Shown in pieces: positions 1 to 10,319 of a DNA stretch of 48,315 nt (within the stretch, counting starts at the first letter, position 1; each line of letters starts with the position of its first letter). This DNA is from Nitrospina sp. Its GTDB lineage: Bacteria; Nitrospinota; Nitrospinia; Nitrospinales; VA-1. Both the position numbers and the translations under genes were made by a program. The notes beneath the pieces are model-generated. The model saw only the letters and a list, made by a program, of their open reading frames with translations, was not told the origin of the DNA and did no database searches. The DNA lies in NCBI GenBank assembly GCA_018697205.1, contig JABHTG010000060.1, positions 1 to 48,315 on the forward strand, written 5' to 3'.

Positions 1-161
1 CACTCGACATTCCATACCTCCCCCACTGTGCCAAGACCAAGTAAAAAGACATAAAAAATAAGGGCAACAAGCCCAATTTCGCCTTTGTACTTGGAACCAA
101 AGAATTTGATTCGCTGGAATGGTGTGAAATTTTTTTCGCGGTTGGGTTCGGTTGTTTCCAT
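1..161 (-). CDS. N-terminal fragment of a membrane protein (cut by window edge)
   Basis: An open frame runs off the left edge from an ATG at 161 on the minus strand, giving 53 complete codons. The first 30 or so residues are polar and basic (METTEPNREKNF...). A hydrophobic segment follows (LVALIFYVFLLGLGTVG) that looks like one transmembrane helix with the N terminus in the cytoplasm. It lies 51 bases downstream of the etfB stop on the same strand, so the two may be co-transcribed. I do not recognise the family and the remainder is outside the window. No good Shine-Dalgarno sequence is visible, so the exact start is uncertain. Confidence 0.55.
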   Translation of the reverse strand, partial: METTEPNREKNFTPFQRIKFFGSKYKGEIGLVALIFYVFLLGLGTVGEVWNVE

Positions 162-212
162 GAAATAGGATATGATCTTAATTTCAGTTTATCATTACAA
201 ATATAGCACAGT

Positions 213-1001
213 CTACACCACTTTCTCATCTTCTCTTAAAATCTTTACCAATTTCGTAACAGCATCATCAGTCGATCCATCAATAAATTTTCCCTTCCCT
301 CGCCGGCTAGGTAGACTCAATCCCATCTGAGTAAAAGTACTTTTTGAAGCATTTTCTTCTAAGGGCAAAAAACTTAATTTATTTGCATCAAAAACTTCGA
401 TCTTCTTTTTCTTTGATGACATAATTCCTTTCAAAGAAGGAAGGCGGGGTTGATTTAATCCCTTCTGGCAAGTTAAAACAACGGGTAACTTTGATTCTAT
501 AATCTCTGATCCACCTTCAATTTGCCTGGTTGCAACGGCTTTGCTCCAATCCTTTAAAAATTCAAGTTTTGTTACGACGGTTATACACGATATTTTTAAG
601 TAAACCGCAAGTGCTGGTCCGATTTGAGCCATATCATCATCGACTGCCTGTCTACCGCAAAGAATAAGATCAAACCCTAAAAAATTAGCCGCCTTAGCTA
701 ATAGATAAGCTTTGGTCAATGAATCAGTTTCATCAAATAAAGGATCTATCAAGTGTATAGCTCTATCCGCTCCCATTGCTAAACCAACGCGAAGTGTGTC
801 GCGAAAACACTCAGGCCCAAGGCTGATAAGAATAATTTCTGCATCTGGTTTACGCTCACGAATTTTCAAAGCTTCTTCAATCGCAAATTCATCATAAGGG
901 TTCAAGACTCTTGCTAAACCAGATCCATCAACCTTTTTATCTTTAAGATCAATTCTTGCAGCTGTGTCTATTACCTGTTTAACACAAATTAAAATACGCA
1001 T
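213..1001 (-). CDS. etfB: Electron transfer flavoprotein beta subunit
   Basis: This 262-residue protein has the typical EtfB/FixA start (MRILICVKQVIDTAARI), the conserved NPYDEFAIEEAL segment, the GRQAVDDD stretch, and the IEGG...LPVVLTCQKGLNQPRLPSLKGIM signature near residues 165-195. EtfB pairs with EtfA to carry FAD and pass electrons from acyl-CoA and related dehydrogenases to the quinone pool in the cytoplasm. Its length is normal for the family (about 250-265). It is transcribed away from dnaA. Unusually, etfA is not the next gene: downstream there is only the truncated membrane protein at the window edge. The partner must lie elsewhere, or beyond that gene. Confidence 0.93.
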   Translation of the reverse strand: MRILICVKQVIDTAARIDLKDKKVDGSGLARVLNPYDEFAIEEALKIRERKPDAEIILISLGPECFRDTLRVGLAMGADRAIHLIDPLFDETDSLTKAYLLAKAANFLGFDLILCGRQAVDDDMAQIGPALAVYLKISCITVVTKLEFLKDWSKAVATRQIEGGSEIIESKLPVVLTCQKGLNQPRLPSLKGIMSSKKKKIEVFDANKLSFLPLEENASKSTFTQMGLSLPSRRGKGKFIDGSTDDAVTKLVKILREDEKVV

Positions 1002-1082
1002 AATATTTAAAAAGATTATCTAGAGATTAAAGTTTTTTAGATTTATAACTATATAAAATAAACTATAGAAAAAAAATAAAAT

Positions 1083-1100
1083 ATAACAGACAACTGTTAT
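1083..1100. promoter_or_regulatory. Perfect dyad in the etfB-dnaA divergent promoter region
   Basis: ATAACAG (1083-1089) and CTGTTAT (1094-1100) form a perfect 7-bp inverted repeat around the spacer ACAA. It lies in the 225-base AT-rich space between the divergent etfB and dnaA genes, about 127 bases before the dnaA start. It could be an operator or a small cruciform. The half-site TAACAG also occurs in the dnaA-gyrB gap, just before the GGCCC element, so an autoregulatory DnaA site is possible but unproven. Confidence 0.35.
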
Positions 1101-1226
1101 TCGGTGACTTACGCACGAGTCAATAAGAACTTTTAAATTAACTATTGCAAAAACAAACTGACTTAATTAATATGCCGTAATTCCAAAAAAAACCCAGACA
1201 AAAATCCGAAAAAAGAGGAAAAAAGT

Positions 1227-2609
1227 TTGACGACTTCAGATAATGAACTCTGGGAAAAATGCCTTGCTAAACTAAAAAAAGAAATCTCTAATGAGAACTA
1301 TTTAACTTGGTTTGTGCCAATTTCCTTTCATTCCCAAACAGAAAAGGAATTAACATTAACTGTACCAAATACTTTTTATAAAGATTGCTTGCAACAAAAT
1401 TATCTTGAGCTTATAACCTCTACGCTTCGTTCTTTAACCACGTTACCAATTAACATCGCTTTTCAATTAGAGTCTAAACCATTAAGTTTGCCACAGGAAA
1501 AAATAAAAGAAAAAGACTCACAACATAAAGTAGAAAAAATTTCCATTGTTTCATGTGCTTCAATCAACCCAAAATATAAATTTGAAAACTTTGTTGTCGG
1601 CTCTAGCAATCAATTTGCACATGCTGCGGCTTTGTCGGTAACTAACAATCCGAAAGTTACCTACAATCCTCTTTTCGTTTATGGAGGCGTAGGATTAGGG
1701 AAAACACATCTATTACATGCTATGGGTAACGCAATAATAGCAAATAATCCTCAGACAAGGGTTCGCTATTTATCAGCTGAAAGTTTTACCGTTGATCTTA
1801 TAGAATCTTTAAAACATGATGATATGCAGAACTTTAGAAAACGATATCGCCCACTAGATGTTCTTTTTGTAGATGATATTCAGTTTTTAGCTGGGAAAAA
1901 TCGGACTCAAGAAGAGTTTTTCTATACATTTAATGCTCTTTACGAGTCACATAAACAATTAATTCTTTCAAGCGATAGTTATCCTAAGGATTTGCAAAAT
2001 ATTGAAGAAAGACTTAGATCTCGATTTGAATCAGGGTTAGTTGCTGATATAGAACCACCTGATCTTGAAACCAAAATCGCAATTATTTACAAAAAAGGTG
2101 AAGAGCATAATAAAATAATCCCTCAAGAACTTGCTTCATTCATAGCTAATAATATAAAAACAAATATTAGGGAACTAGAGGGACTTCTTCTTAGAGTTAT
2201 TGCTTACGCCTCATTCACCAATCGAGACATTGATTTAAAATTAGCCCAAGAAGTATTAAGGGAATTTATATATGATAGGAACAAGAATTTTAATATTGCA
2301 ACTATAATGACCGCAACTGCATCATATTTTGAAATAAAAATAGCTGATTTAAAATCTAAAAAACGCTCTCGGCAAATATCCATTCCTCGCCAAATAGCCA
2401 TGTACTTATGTCGAGAACATACAAAACTTTCTCTGCCAGATATTGGGCGTCATTTTGGAGGCAAAGATCACACTACCGTCATTTTTGCGCACAAAAAATT
2501 CACTAGATTAATTAATGAAAACAATGAGTTAAAAAATTCCGTCAAAATAATAATCGAAAATATAGAGAGTGGAAAAACTCTGAGAAACACAAGCAAAAAG
2601 AGTGAATAA
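1227..2609 (+). CDS. dnaA: Chromosomal replication initiator DnaA
   Basis: DnaA binds origin DNA and opens it using ATP. The 460 residues contain domain I (about 1-85), a short linker, the AAA+ domain with Walker A GGVGLGKT (153-160) and Walker B LFVDD (213-217), the arginine-finger region RLRSRFESGL (262-271), and the DNA-binding domain IV with PRQIAMYL and GGKDHTTV near the C terminus. The start is a TTG at 1227. It is supported by AGAGGA at 1214-1219, seven bases upstream, and by the conserved start of domain I (NELWEKCLAKLKKEI). The gene is followed by gyrB rather than dnaN, with oriC in the gap between them. The domain IV signature has K where E. coli has R (GGRDHTTV). Confidence 0.97.
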   Translation: MTTSDNELWEKCLAKLKKEISNENYLTWFVPISFHSQTEKELTLTVPNTFYKDCLQQNYLELITSTLRSLTTLPINIAFQLESKPLSLPQEKIKEKDSQHKVEKISIVSCASINPKYKFENFVVGSSNQFAHAAALSVTNNPKVTYNPLFVYGGVGLGKTHLLHAMGNAIIANNPQTRVRYLSAESFTVDLIESLKHDDMQNFRKRYRPLDVLFVDDIQFLAGKNRTQEEFFYTFNALYESHKQLILSSDSYPKDLQNIEERLRSRFESGLVADIEPPDLETKIAIIYKKGEEHNKIIPQELASFIANNIKTNIRELEGLLLRVIAYASFTNRDIDLKLAQEVLREFIYDRNKNFNIATIMTATASYFEIKIADLKSKKRSRQISIPRQIAMYLCREHTKLSLPDIGRHFGGKDHTTVIFAHKKFTRLINENNELKNSVKIIIENIESGKTLRNTSKKSE

Positions 2610-2729
2610 ACATCAGAAATTAAGGTATACTAACCTTGTAATTGGAATCCCTTCCAAAATGTTAAATTTCATCTTTTAACTAACAGTCTTTTAAAGGATC
2701 TTCTAACAAGATTTCAATGTATTGCGGGG

Positions 2730-5418
<2,689 letters not shown>

Positions 5419-5476
5419 TGAAAAGTTTTTTGAGAAGTAAAAGCGATAGCATCAATCAACCCTAATTAAGGTAAAA

Positions 5477-7906
5477 ATGCCGGAAACAGTCAATCCAATT
5501 AGCATTAATGAGGAGATGCGTACCTCCTATCTAGATTATGCAATGAGCGTAATAATTGGGCGAGCCTTGCCTGATATTAGAGATGGATTAAAGCCAGTTC
5601 ATCGTCGCATTCTATATGCAATGCAGGTGGTAAGTAATGCCCATAATAAACCATATAAAAAATCTGCCCGGATTGTCGGCGATGTAATAGGTAAGTATCA
5701 TCCGCATGGTGATACTGCCGTATATGACACCATTGTACGAATGGCTCAGGACTTTTCGCAGAGATATCCGGTCGTTGATGGTCAGGGTAACTTTGGATCC
5801 ATAGATGGTGATTCAGCTGCTGCAATGAGGTATACCGAAATTCGAATGTCGGCCATCACCCAGGAACTTCTTCACGATCTAGAAAAAGATACTGTTCGGT
5901 TTACTCCAAATTATGATGACTCTCTTACCGAACCGTCGGTTTTACCGGCATCTTTTCCTCATTTATTGGCTAATGGTTCTTCAGGAATTGCTGTTGGGAT
6001 GGCAACCAATATTCCACCACACAACATAACAGAGATAATCGATGCAGCTATTCATTTGATTGCAAACCCTGAATGCACCATCCAAGATTTGATTGAATTC
6101 ATACCAGGTCCAGACTTCCCTACTAGCGGTATTATTAACGGAACGTCAGGAATTCGATCAGCATACTTTACAGGGAGGGGAATTGTTAAGGTCAGGGGAC
6201 GCGTGGAAATTGAAAGTATGGAAAAGGGAGATAGAGAGCGTATTGTTATTCAAGAACTTCCTTACCAAGTTAATAAAGCACGTCTTGTAGAAAAAATTGC
6301 AGAGCTTGTAAGAGAAAAAAGAATAGAGGGAATTTCGGATCTTCGAGATGAATCAGATCGAGAGGGAATACGTGTAGTTTTGGAGTTAAAAAAAGGAATT
6401 GTAGCCCAAGTCATTTTAAATACTCTGTATAAAAATACGCAACTCCAGGATACTTTTGGAATTATTATGCTTGCCTTGGTGAATCAGCAGCCCAAAGTTC
6501 TTAACCTAAAGGAAATGCTTTACCACTTTATAATGTTTCGTAAGGAAGTGGTAACTCGACGAACCGAATTTGATTTAAAAAAGGCACAGGAAAAAGAACA
6601 TATATACTTAGGTCTAAAAATAGCTATCGACAATATGGATGCCGTAGTAGCTTTAATAAGAGCTGCAGCAGATCCAGTAGAAGCACTATCGGGATTGGTC
6701 GAGAAATTTTCGCTTACGGAAATACAAGGTAAGGCAATCCTAGAAATGCGCCTCCAACGCTTAACAGGCTTAGAAAGACAAAAAATAGTAGACGAATTAA
6801 AAGCAATTATAAAACTAATAAAAGAGCTAAAAAATATTCTAGCCAATGAAGACGTAAAGTTGCAGATTATCGAGACGGAACTAATTGAAATAAAAGAAAA
6901 GTATGGTGATGATCGCCGAACAGAAATTATTCCCAGCGAAATGGATGATATTGACGTTGAGGACATGATTGCCGATGAAGATGTCGTCGTTAGTTACTCA
7001 CGAGGTGGTTATATAAAGCGCCAAAGTATAGATAACTATCGCTCTCAACGCCGTGGCGGTAAAGGAATAAAAGGAATGAAGGTAAACGAAGAAGATGTTG
7101 TGGAGAATATTTTCATTGCGTCAACTTTGGATAACCTTATGGTATTTACGAGTCTTGGTAAGGTGCATTGGTTAAAAGTTTACACAATTCCAGATGTGCT
7201 TCGTACATCAAAAGGAAAATCTATAGCAAACTTACTTTCACTGAAAGCTGATGAAAGTATTGCGGGTATTCTTTCAGTTAAAAAGTTTGAAGACGGGAAA
7301 AACGTGTTGCTTATTACAGAGCAAGGAGTGGTTAAGAAAACATCTTTAATGGCTTATAGTAAACCCCGCCAAGGAGGAATAATTGGATTAACTGTGGATG
7401 AAGACGACAGGGTTATAGCAGCCGGTATAACGGACGGTTCTCAGGATATCCTAATGGTAACAAAAAATGGATTTTCGATTCGTTTTTCAGAAGAAAATGT
7501 TCGCCCTATTGCAAGAACGGGTCGAGGCGTGCGAGGTATTCGCTTGAAAGAGGGTGACTTGGTTGTGGGAGCTTGTGTCGTAAAACCTGGGACGACAATT
7601 TTGACTGCAACTAATCAGGGTTATGGAAAAAGAACGAATTTAGATGAATATCCTGTTCAGGGTCGGGGTGGTATGGGAGTTATAACTATTAAGTGTAATG
7701 AGAAAATAGGTCAAGTTGTCGGAGTAGAACAGGTAATAGAAACAGACGAAATTCTTGTAATCACATCTAATGGTAATATTATTCGTATGAGAGTTGATGA
7801 AATATCCGTAATAGGCCGAAACACTCAGGGTGTTCGTGTTGTTAGTTTGACAGATGATAATCGTGTGGTTTGCATTGAGAAGTTGATGGAAGAATCGGAA
7901 ACATAA
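5477..7906 (+). CDS. gyrA: DNA gyrase subunit A
   Basis: This is the DNA breakage-reunion subunit of gyrase. The catalytic tyrosine is Y119 in [11 protein letters not shown] (E. coli Y122). The quinolone-determining loop is [10 protein letters not shown], so the position equal to E. coli S83 is T80 and that of D87 is D84. A GyrA box QRRGGKG occurs at 524-530, which marks the C-terminal wrapping domain and separates it from ParC. The length of 809 is normal for a GyrA with a short acidic tail. It lies directly downstream of gyrB, probably in one transcript. No terminator is evident before the next gene. Confidence 0.97.
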   Translation: MPETVNPISINEEMRTSYLDYAMSVIIGRALPDIRDGLKPVHRRILYAMQVVSNAHNKPYKKSARIVGDVIGKYHPHGDTAVYDTIVRMAQDFSQRYPVVDGQGNFGSIDGDSAAAMRYTEIRMSAITQELLHDLEKDTVRFTPNYDDSLTEPSVLPASFPHLLANGSSGIAVGMATNIPPHNITEIIDAAIHLIANPECTIQDLIEFIPGPDFPTSGIINGTSGIRSAYFTGRGIVKVRGRVEIESMEKGDRERIVIQELPYQVNKARLVEKIAELVREKRIEGISDLRDESDREGIRVVLELKKGIVAQVILNTLYKNTQLQDTFGIIMLALVNQQPKVLNLKEMLYHFIMFRKEVVTRRTEFDLKKAQEKEHIYLGLKIAIDNMDAVVALIRAAADPVEALSGLVEKFSLTEIQGKAILEMRLQRLTGLERQKIVDELKAIIKLIKELKNILANEDVKLQIIETELIEIKEKYGDDRRTEIIPSEMDDIDVEDMIADEDVVVSYSRGGYIKRQSIDNYRSQRRGGKGIKGMKVNEEDVVENIFIASTLDNLMVFTSLGKVHWLKVYTIPDVLRTSKGKSIANLLSLKADESIAGILSVKKFEDGKNVLLITEQGVVKKTSLMAYSKPRQGGIIGLTVDEDDRVIAAGITDGSQDILMVTKNGFSIRFSEENVRPIARTGRGVRGIRLKEGDLVVGACVVKPGTTILTATNQGYGKRTNLDEYPVQGRGGMGVITIKCNEKIGQVVGVEQVIETDEILVITSNGNIIRMRVDEISVIGRNTQGVRVVSLTDDNRVVCIEKLMEESET

Positions 7907-7978
7907 ATCCGAAAGAAACCTCCTAATACCCCTCGCTTAATTCTTTTTTTAAATTTCAATTGTCGATCATCTTGTATT

Positions 7979-8767
7979 ATGAAAGCTTTATTTAGATTTA
8001 CTTTGCCTCTTTTATTAATTGTTAATCTGCTGGCATGTGACAATCGCCAAGGAGTGCAATTGGTACTTAAAGCTAATAATGAATGGATTAAAGGTCACAA
8101 TCATAGCGCTATAGAAGGTTTTAAATCAGTCCTAAAAAAGTACCCATCAGGCCAATTAGCGGAAGAAGCCTTATTTCGTTTGGGGGAAATTTATCATTTT
8201 AGCTTAAATAATAGTGCTCAGGCAATTAGTTACTTTCAGGAGGTTATGGAACTTAACAAAACAGGTTCATTTAGTTCAGAGGCGCAAAAATATATCGCCG
8301 AGATTATGGAATTAAATTTTAAAGATTTTGATCAGGCAATTATTGAGTACCAAAAATTAATCGATAAGTTTGATGAGCCACAAAAAAATGCAGATTCGCA
8401 GTATCGGATTGCCTCCATATATATTAAAAAACAAAACTATGATCAGGCTCTTGCAGAGTTTGAAATCCTTCTTGCAAAATATCCAAATAGTACTTGGGTC
8501 GAAGTGACTCAATTTAAAATATTAGAAACCTTGTACACTTTGAACCGTTGCTCCGAGGTCCCAGAACATTATAAAAAAATTATAGATTCCTATCCAAATA
8601 CTAAATATTATGGCGAAATGAAATTTGTTGTGGGTTCTTGCTTAGAAGAAAAAGGAATGTTGAAAGAGGCCTACGATGAGTTCCAGGCGCTAAAAGCGGA
8701 TTACACTTATCCAGCATTACTTGAAATGAAATTAGAAGATATTGAAAAAAGAATTAATAAGCGATGA
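7979..8767 (+). CDS. TPR-containing lipoprotein, BamD/YbgF-like
   Basis: This 262-residue protein starts with a lipoprotein signal: basic start, hydrophobic core LPLLLIVNL and lipobox LLAC, with Cys at about residue 20. The rest is helical tetratricopeptide-type repeats, for example AEEALFRLGEIYHF, ADSQYRIASIYIKKQNYDQAL and EEKGMLKEAYDEFQAL. The 35-residue spacing and 'yP.S..a..A.f.lg' pattern resemble BamD (YfiO) and the TPR part of CpoB/YbgF, which act at the outer membrane. The exact role cannot be fixed from sequence. It starts 72 bases after gyrA and may share its transcript. Confidence 0.75.
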   Translation: MKALFRFTLPLLLIVNLLACDNRQGVQLVLKANNEWIKGHNHSAIEGFKSVLKKYPSGQLAEEALFRLGEIYHFSLNNSAQAISYFQEVMELNKTGSFSSEAQKYIAEIMELNFKDFDQAIIEYQKLIDKFDEPQKNADSQYRIASIYIKKQNYDQALAEFEILLAKYPNSTWVEVTQFKILETLYTLNRCSEVPEHYKKIIDSYPNTKYYGEMKFVVGSCLEEKGMLKEAYDEFQALKADYTYPALLEMKLEDIEKRINKR

Positions 8768-8810
8768 TCAATGGTCTCATTGGATGTTAAAATTTTGAGC
8801 ATAAGGGTGC

Positions 8811-8839
8811 TTGACATTTTAATAGCACTAGATAACTAT
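8811..8839 (+). promoter_or_regulatory. Possible promoter for the tRNA-Ser(UGA) gene
   Basis: A perfect -35 hexamer TTGACA (8811-8816) is followed after 17 bases by AACTAT (8834-8839), a poor match to TATAAT, 13 bases before the tRNA start. The position is right for a tRNA promoter, but the -10 is weak. Confidence 0.35.
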
Positions 8840-8851
8840 TAAAAAATATAG

Positions 8852-8937
8852 GGAGGGATGGCCGAGTGGTTTAAGGCGGCGGTCTTGAAAACCGTTGTAC
8901 GAAAGTACCGTGGGTTCGAATCCTACTCCCTCCGCCA
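8852..8937 (+). tRNA. tRNA-Ser (anticodon UGA)
   Basis: The acceptor arms GGAGGGA (8852-8858) and TCCCTCC (8927-8933) pair fully. The anticodon loop CTTGAAA gives UGA, and a long variable arm and the GGTTCGAATCC T-arm are present, as expected for a class II serine tRNA. Discriminator G and an encoded CCA end the gene. Confidence 0.95.
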
Positions 8938-9014
8938 TTTTTTGATAACATATAGATTGAGTGCACGGACCGAGAAGACATTTATCAATCTAAGAAAACA
9001 GAAGCGTATTTAAT

Positions 9015-9107
<93 letters not shown>

Positions 9108-9115
9108 CTAATTTA

Positions 9116-9742
9116 ATGTTGTCATTTGGACTTTATAAATTGAAGAAAATAAAAGTTTTATTGTTATTTCTGATAATTATACTTGGTGAGGGAACAGGCT
9201 GCTCGGTAGGTACTGATAAGAGTGAACCTTTACCTGAAAAATCATTAAGTCAGCTAAGTAACTTTGAAGGATCATCCTTTAAATTAAATGACAAAATCCG
9301 TTCGAAAAATTCGGTTAAGGAATCAGGGACCAATGTAAGCGATCACCCAAATGTGAATGGTAATGAGCCTATTTTTAGAAAAATAGTTGTTCCTTCAGAT
9401 GTTGTAGGTAAATGGAGTGCAGTAGAAATTTTAGTTAGGCACAAGAAAGATGAAGAATTAGGGGGTACACATACATTAAACTTAGGCACCAGCTTTATTC
9501 CTACGGGTTCCGCTTTGAAAGTTACGGTAGGGCCATTTTTACCTAATTTTATTATGGATAACAAGGTCTATACCTCAAAGGGTAATGAACTATTAAACCC
9601 AGCAGTGCAACTCACAGTTGAAGCAGAGGGAAAAATTATTTATAAAGGATGGGCTTTCAAGAGATTTCCATCGATGTATGAGTTCGAACATCAATTAATT
9701 TCTATTGAATTGTTAGGTGCAATTCCCACTCTTGCATCCTAG
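9116..9742 (+). CDS. DUF2155-like secreted or lipid-anchored protein
   Basis: A 208-residue protein with a hydrophobic N-terminal segment (VLLLFLIIILG) followed by GTGC. This could be a non-ideal lipobox or a signal-peptide region. A disordered linker of about 60 residues follows. The C-terminal domain (about 85-205) has the order VTVGPFLPNF, NPAVQLTVE, GKIIYKGWAFKRFPSM and FEHQLISIELL. That is the pattern I recall for DUF2155 proteins of proteobacteria (a pairing of x-GW-F...P...EHP). Function is unknown. The ATG at 9116 lies only nine bases after the tRNA CCA. An in-frame TTG at 9140 (LKKIKVLLL) is a plausible shorter start. Confidence 0.65.
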   Translation: MLSFGLYKLKKIKVLLLFLIIILGEGTGCSVGTDKSEPLPEKSLSQLSNFEGSSFKLNDKIRSKNSVKESGTNVSDHPNVNGNEPIFRKIVVPSDVVGKWSAVEILVRHKKDEELGGTHTLNLGTSFIPTGSALKVTVGPFLPNFIMDNKVYTSKGNELLNPAVQLTVEAEGKIIYKGWAFKRFPSMYEFEHQLISIELLGAIPTLAS

Positions 9743-9800
9743 ATAAATTAAAATTAACATCGTTAGAGAATATTTATAAGCCAATTTTATATGTTATTAA

Positions 9801-9874
9801 GCGCTCATAGCTCAGCTGGATAGAGCGATGGTTTGCGGAACCATAGGTCGGAGGTTCGAGTCCTCTTGGGCGCA
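9801..9874 (+). tRNA. tRNA-Arg (anticodon GCG)
   Basis: GCGCTCA (9801-9807) pairs with TGGGCGC (9867-9873), with discriminator A. The body (TAGCTCAGCTGGATAGAGC and GGTCGGAGGTTCGAGTCC) is that of bacterial tRNA-Arg. The anticodon stem ATGGT/ACCAT encloses loop TTGCGGA, so the anticodon at 9835-9837 is GCG with G37. Bacteria normally use ACG, edited to ICG by TadA, for this codon family, so GCG is unusual. CCA is not encoded: the gene is followed by C and T5. Confidence 0.9.
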
Positions 9875-10040
9875 CTTTTTATTATCAGTTGAAAGCTTAA
9901 CTCCTACGATGGATTGGGAAGCGAGTTACACTAATTGATTAAAATTATTGTGTTTATAACAGTACTGAAAATTTAAATCTCCTCCGTTGAGTTTATTACT
10001 TAAAGGAGAAAGATAATACATGATCCTTCGCTAGTGTATA

Positions 10041-10128
10041 GGAGAGGTGGCCGAGCGGTTTAAGGCGCACGCTTGGAAAGCGTGTGTAGGCTTAACCCCT
10101 ACCGAGGGTTCGAATCCCTCCCTCTCCG
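10041..10128 (+). tRNA. tRNA-Ser (anticodon GGA)
   Basis: GGAGAGG (10041-10047) pairs with CCTCTCC (10121-10127), with discriminator G. The anticodon loop TTGGAAA gives GGA, which reads UCC/UCU. A class II long variable arm is present. CCA is not encoded. It lies 19 bases upstream of the SRP RNA gene, an arrangement like the tRNA-Ser, scr, dnaX order of Bacillus. Confidence 0.95.
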
Positions 10129-10147
10129 TTAAAATTAATTGCATTTT

Positions 10148-10257
10148 GGTAGTTTACTGGGCCTCACGCAACATAGTATTGCGAATCCCGTCAGGTCTGG
10201 AAGGAAGCAGCGGTAGCAAAATTCTATGTGTGCTGTGGGATCACCCAGTAAACTACC
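10148..10257 (+). ncRNA. ffs: Signal recognition particle RNA, small bacterial type (4.5S)
   Basis: The invariant core TCAGGTCTGGAAGGAAGCAG and the following CGGTAGC are present at about 10190-10217; these form the Ffh-binding domain with its GGAA tetraloop. The ends pair perfectly over 14 bases: GGTAGTTTACTGGG (10148-10161) with CCCAGTAAACTACC (10244-10257). The product is a single hairpin of about 110 bases without an Alu domain. It binds Ffh and targets ribosomes making membrane proteins to FtsY and SecYEG. It sits just before dnaX, a widely conserved position. Confidence 0.95.
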
Positions 10258-10319
10258 TTCAATCAATAATTGTATTTTTACAAAGTTTATAATTAATGGT
10301 CATTTAGCAGGTGTGTTCA

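Noticed and set aside
5707-5736. Quinolone-resistance type change in GyrA (Thr at the Ser83 position)
   Set aside because: Thr is a normal wild-type residue at this position in several bacterial groups, so it is not evidence of selection.
6520-6966. 148-codon minus-strand frame inside gyrA
   Set aside because: Antisense to a conserved coiled-coil part of gyrA, low complexity (Ser/Ile rich) and no ribosome site.
10047-10292. Open frame of 81 codons on the plus strand
   Set aside because: It covers tRNA-Ser(GGA) and the SRP RNA; its protein (MAERFKAHAWKACVGL...) is a common artefact of translating a serine tRNA.
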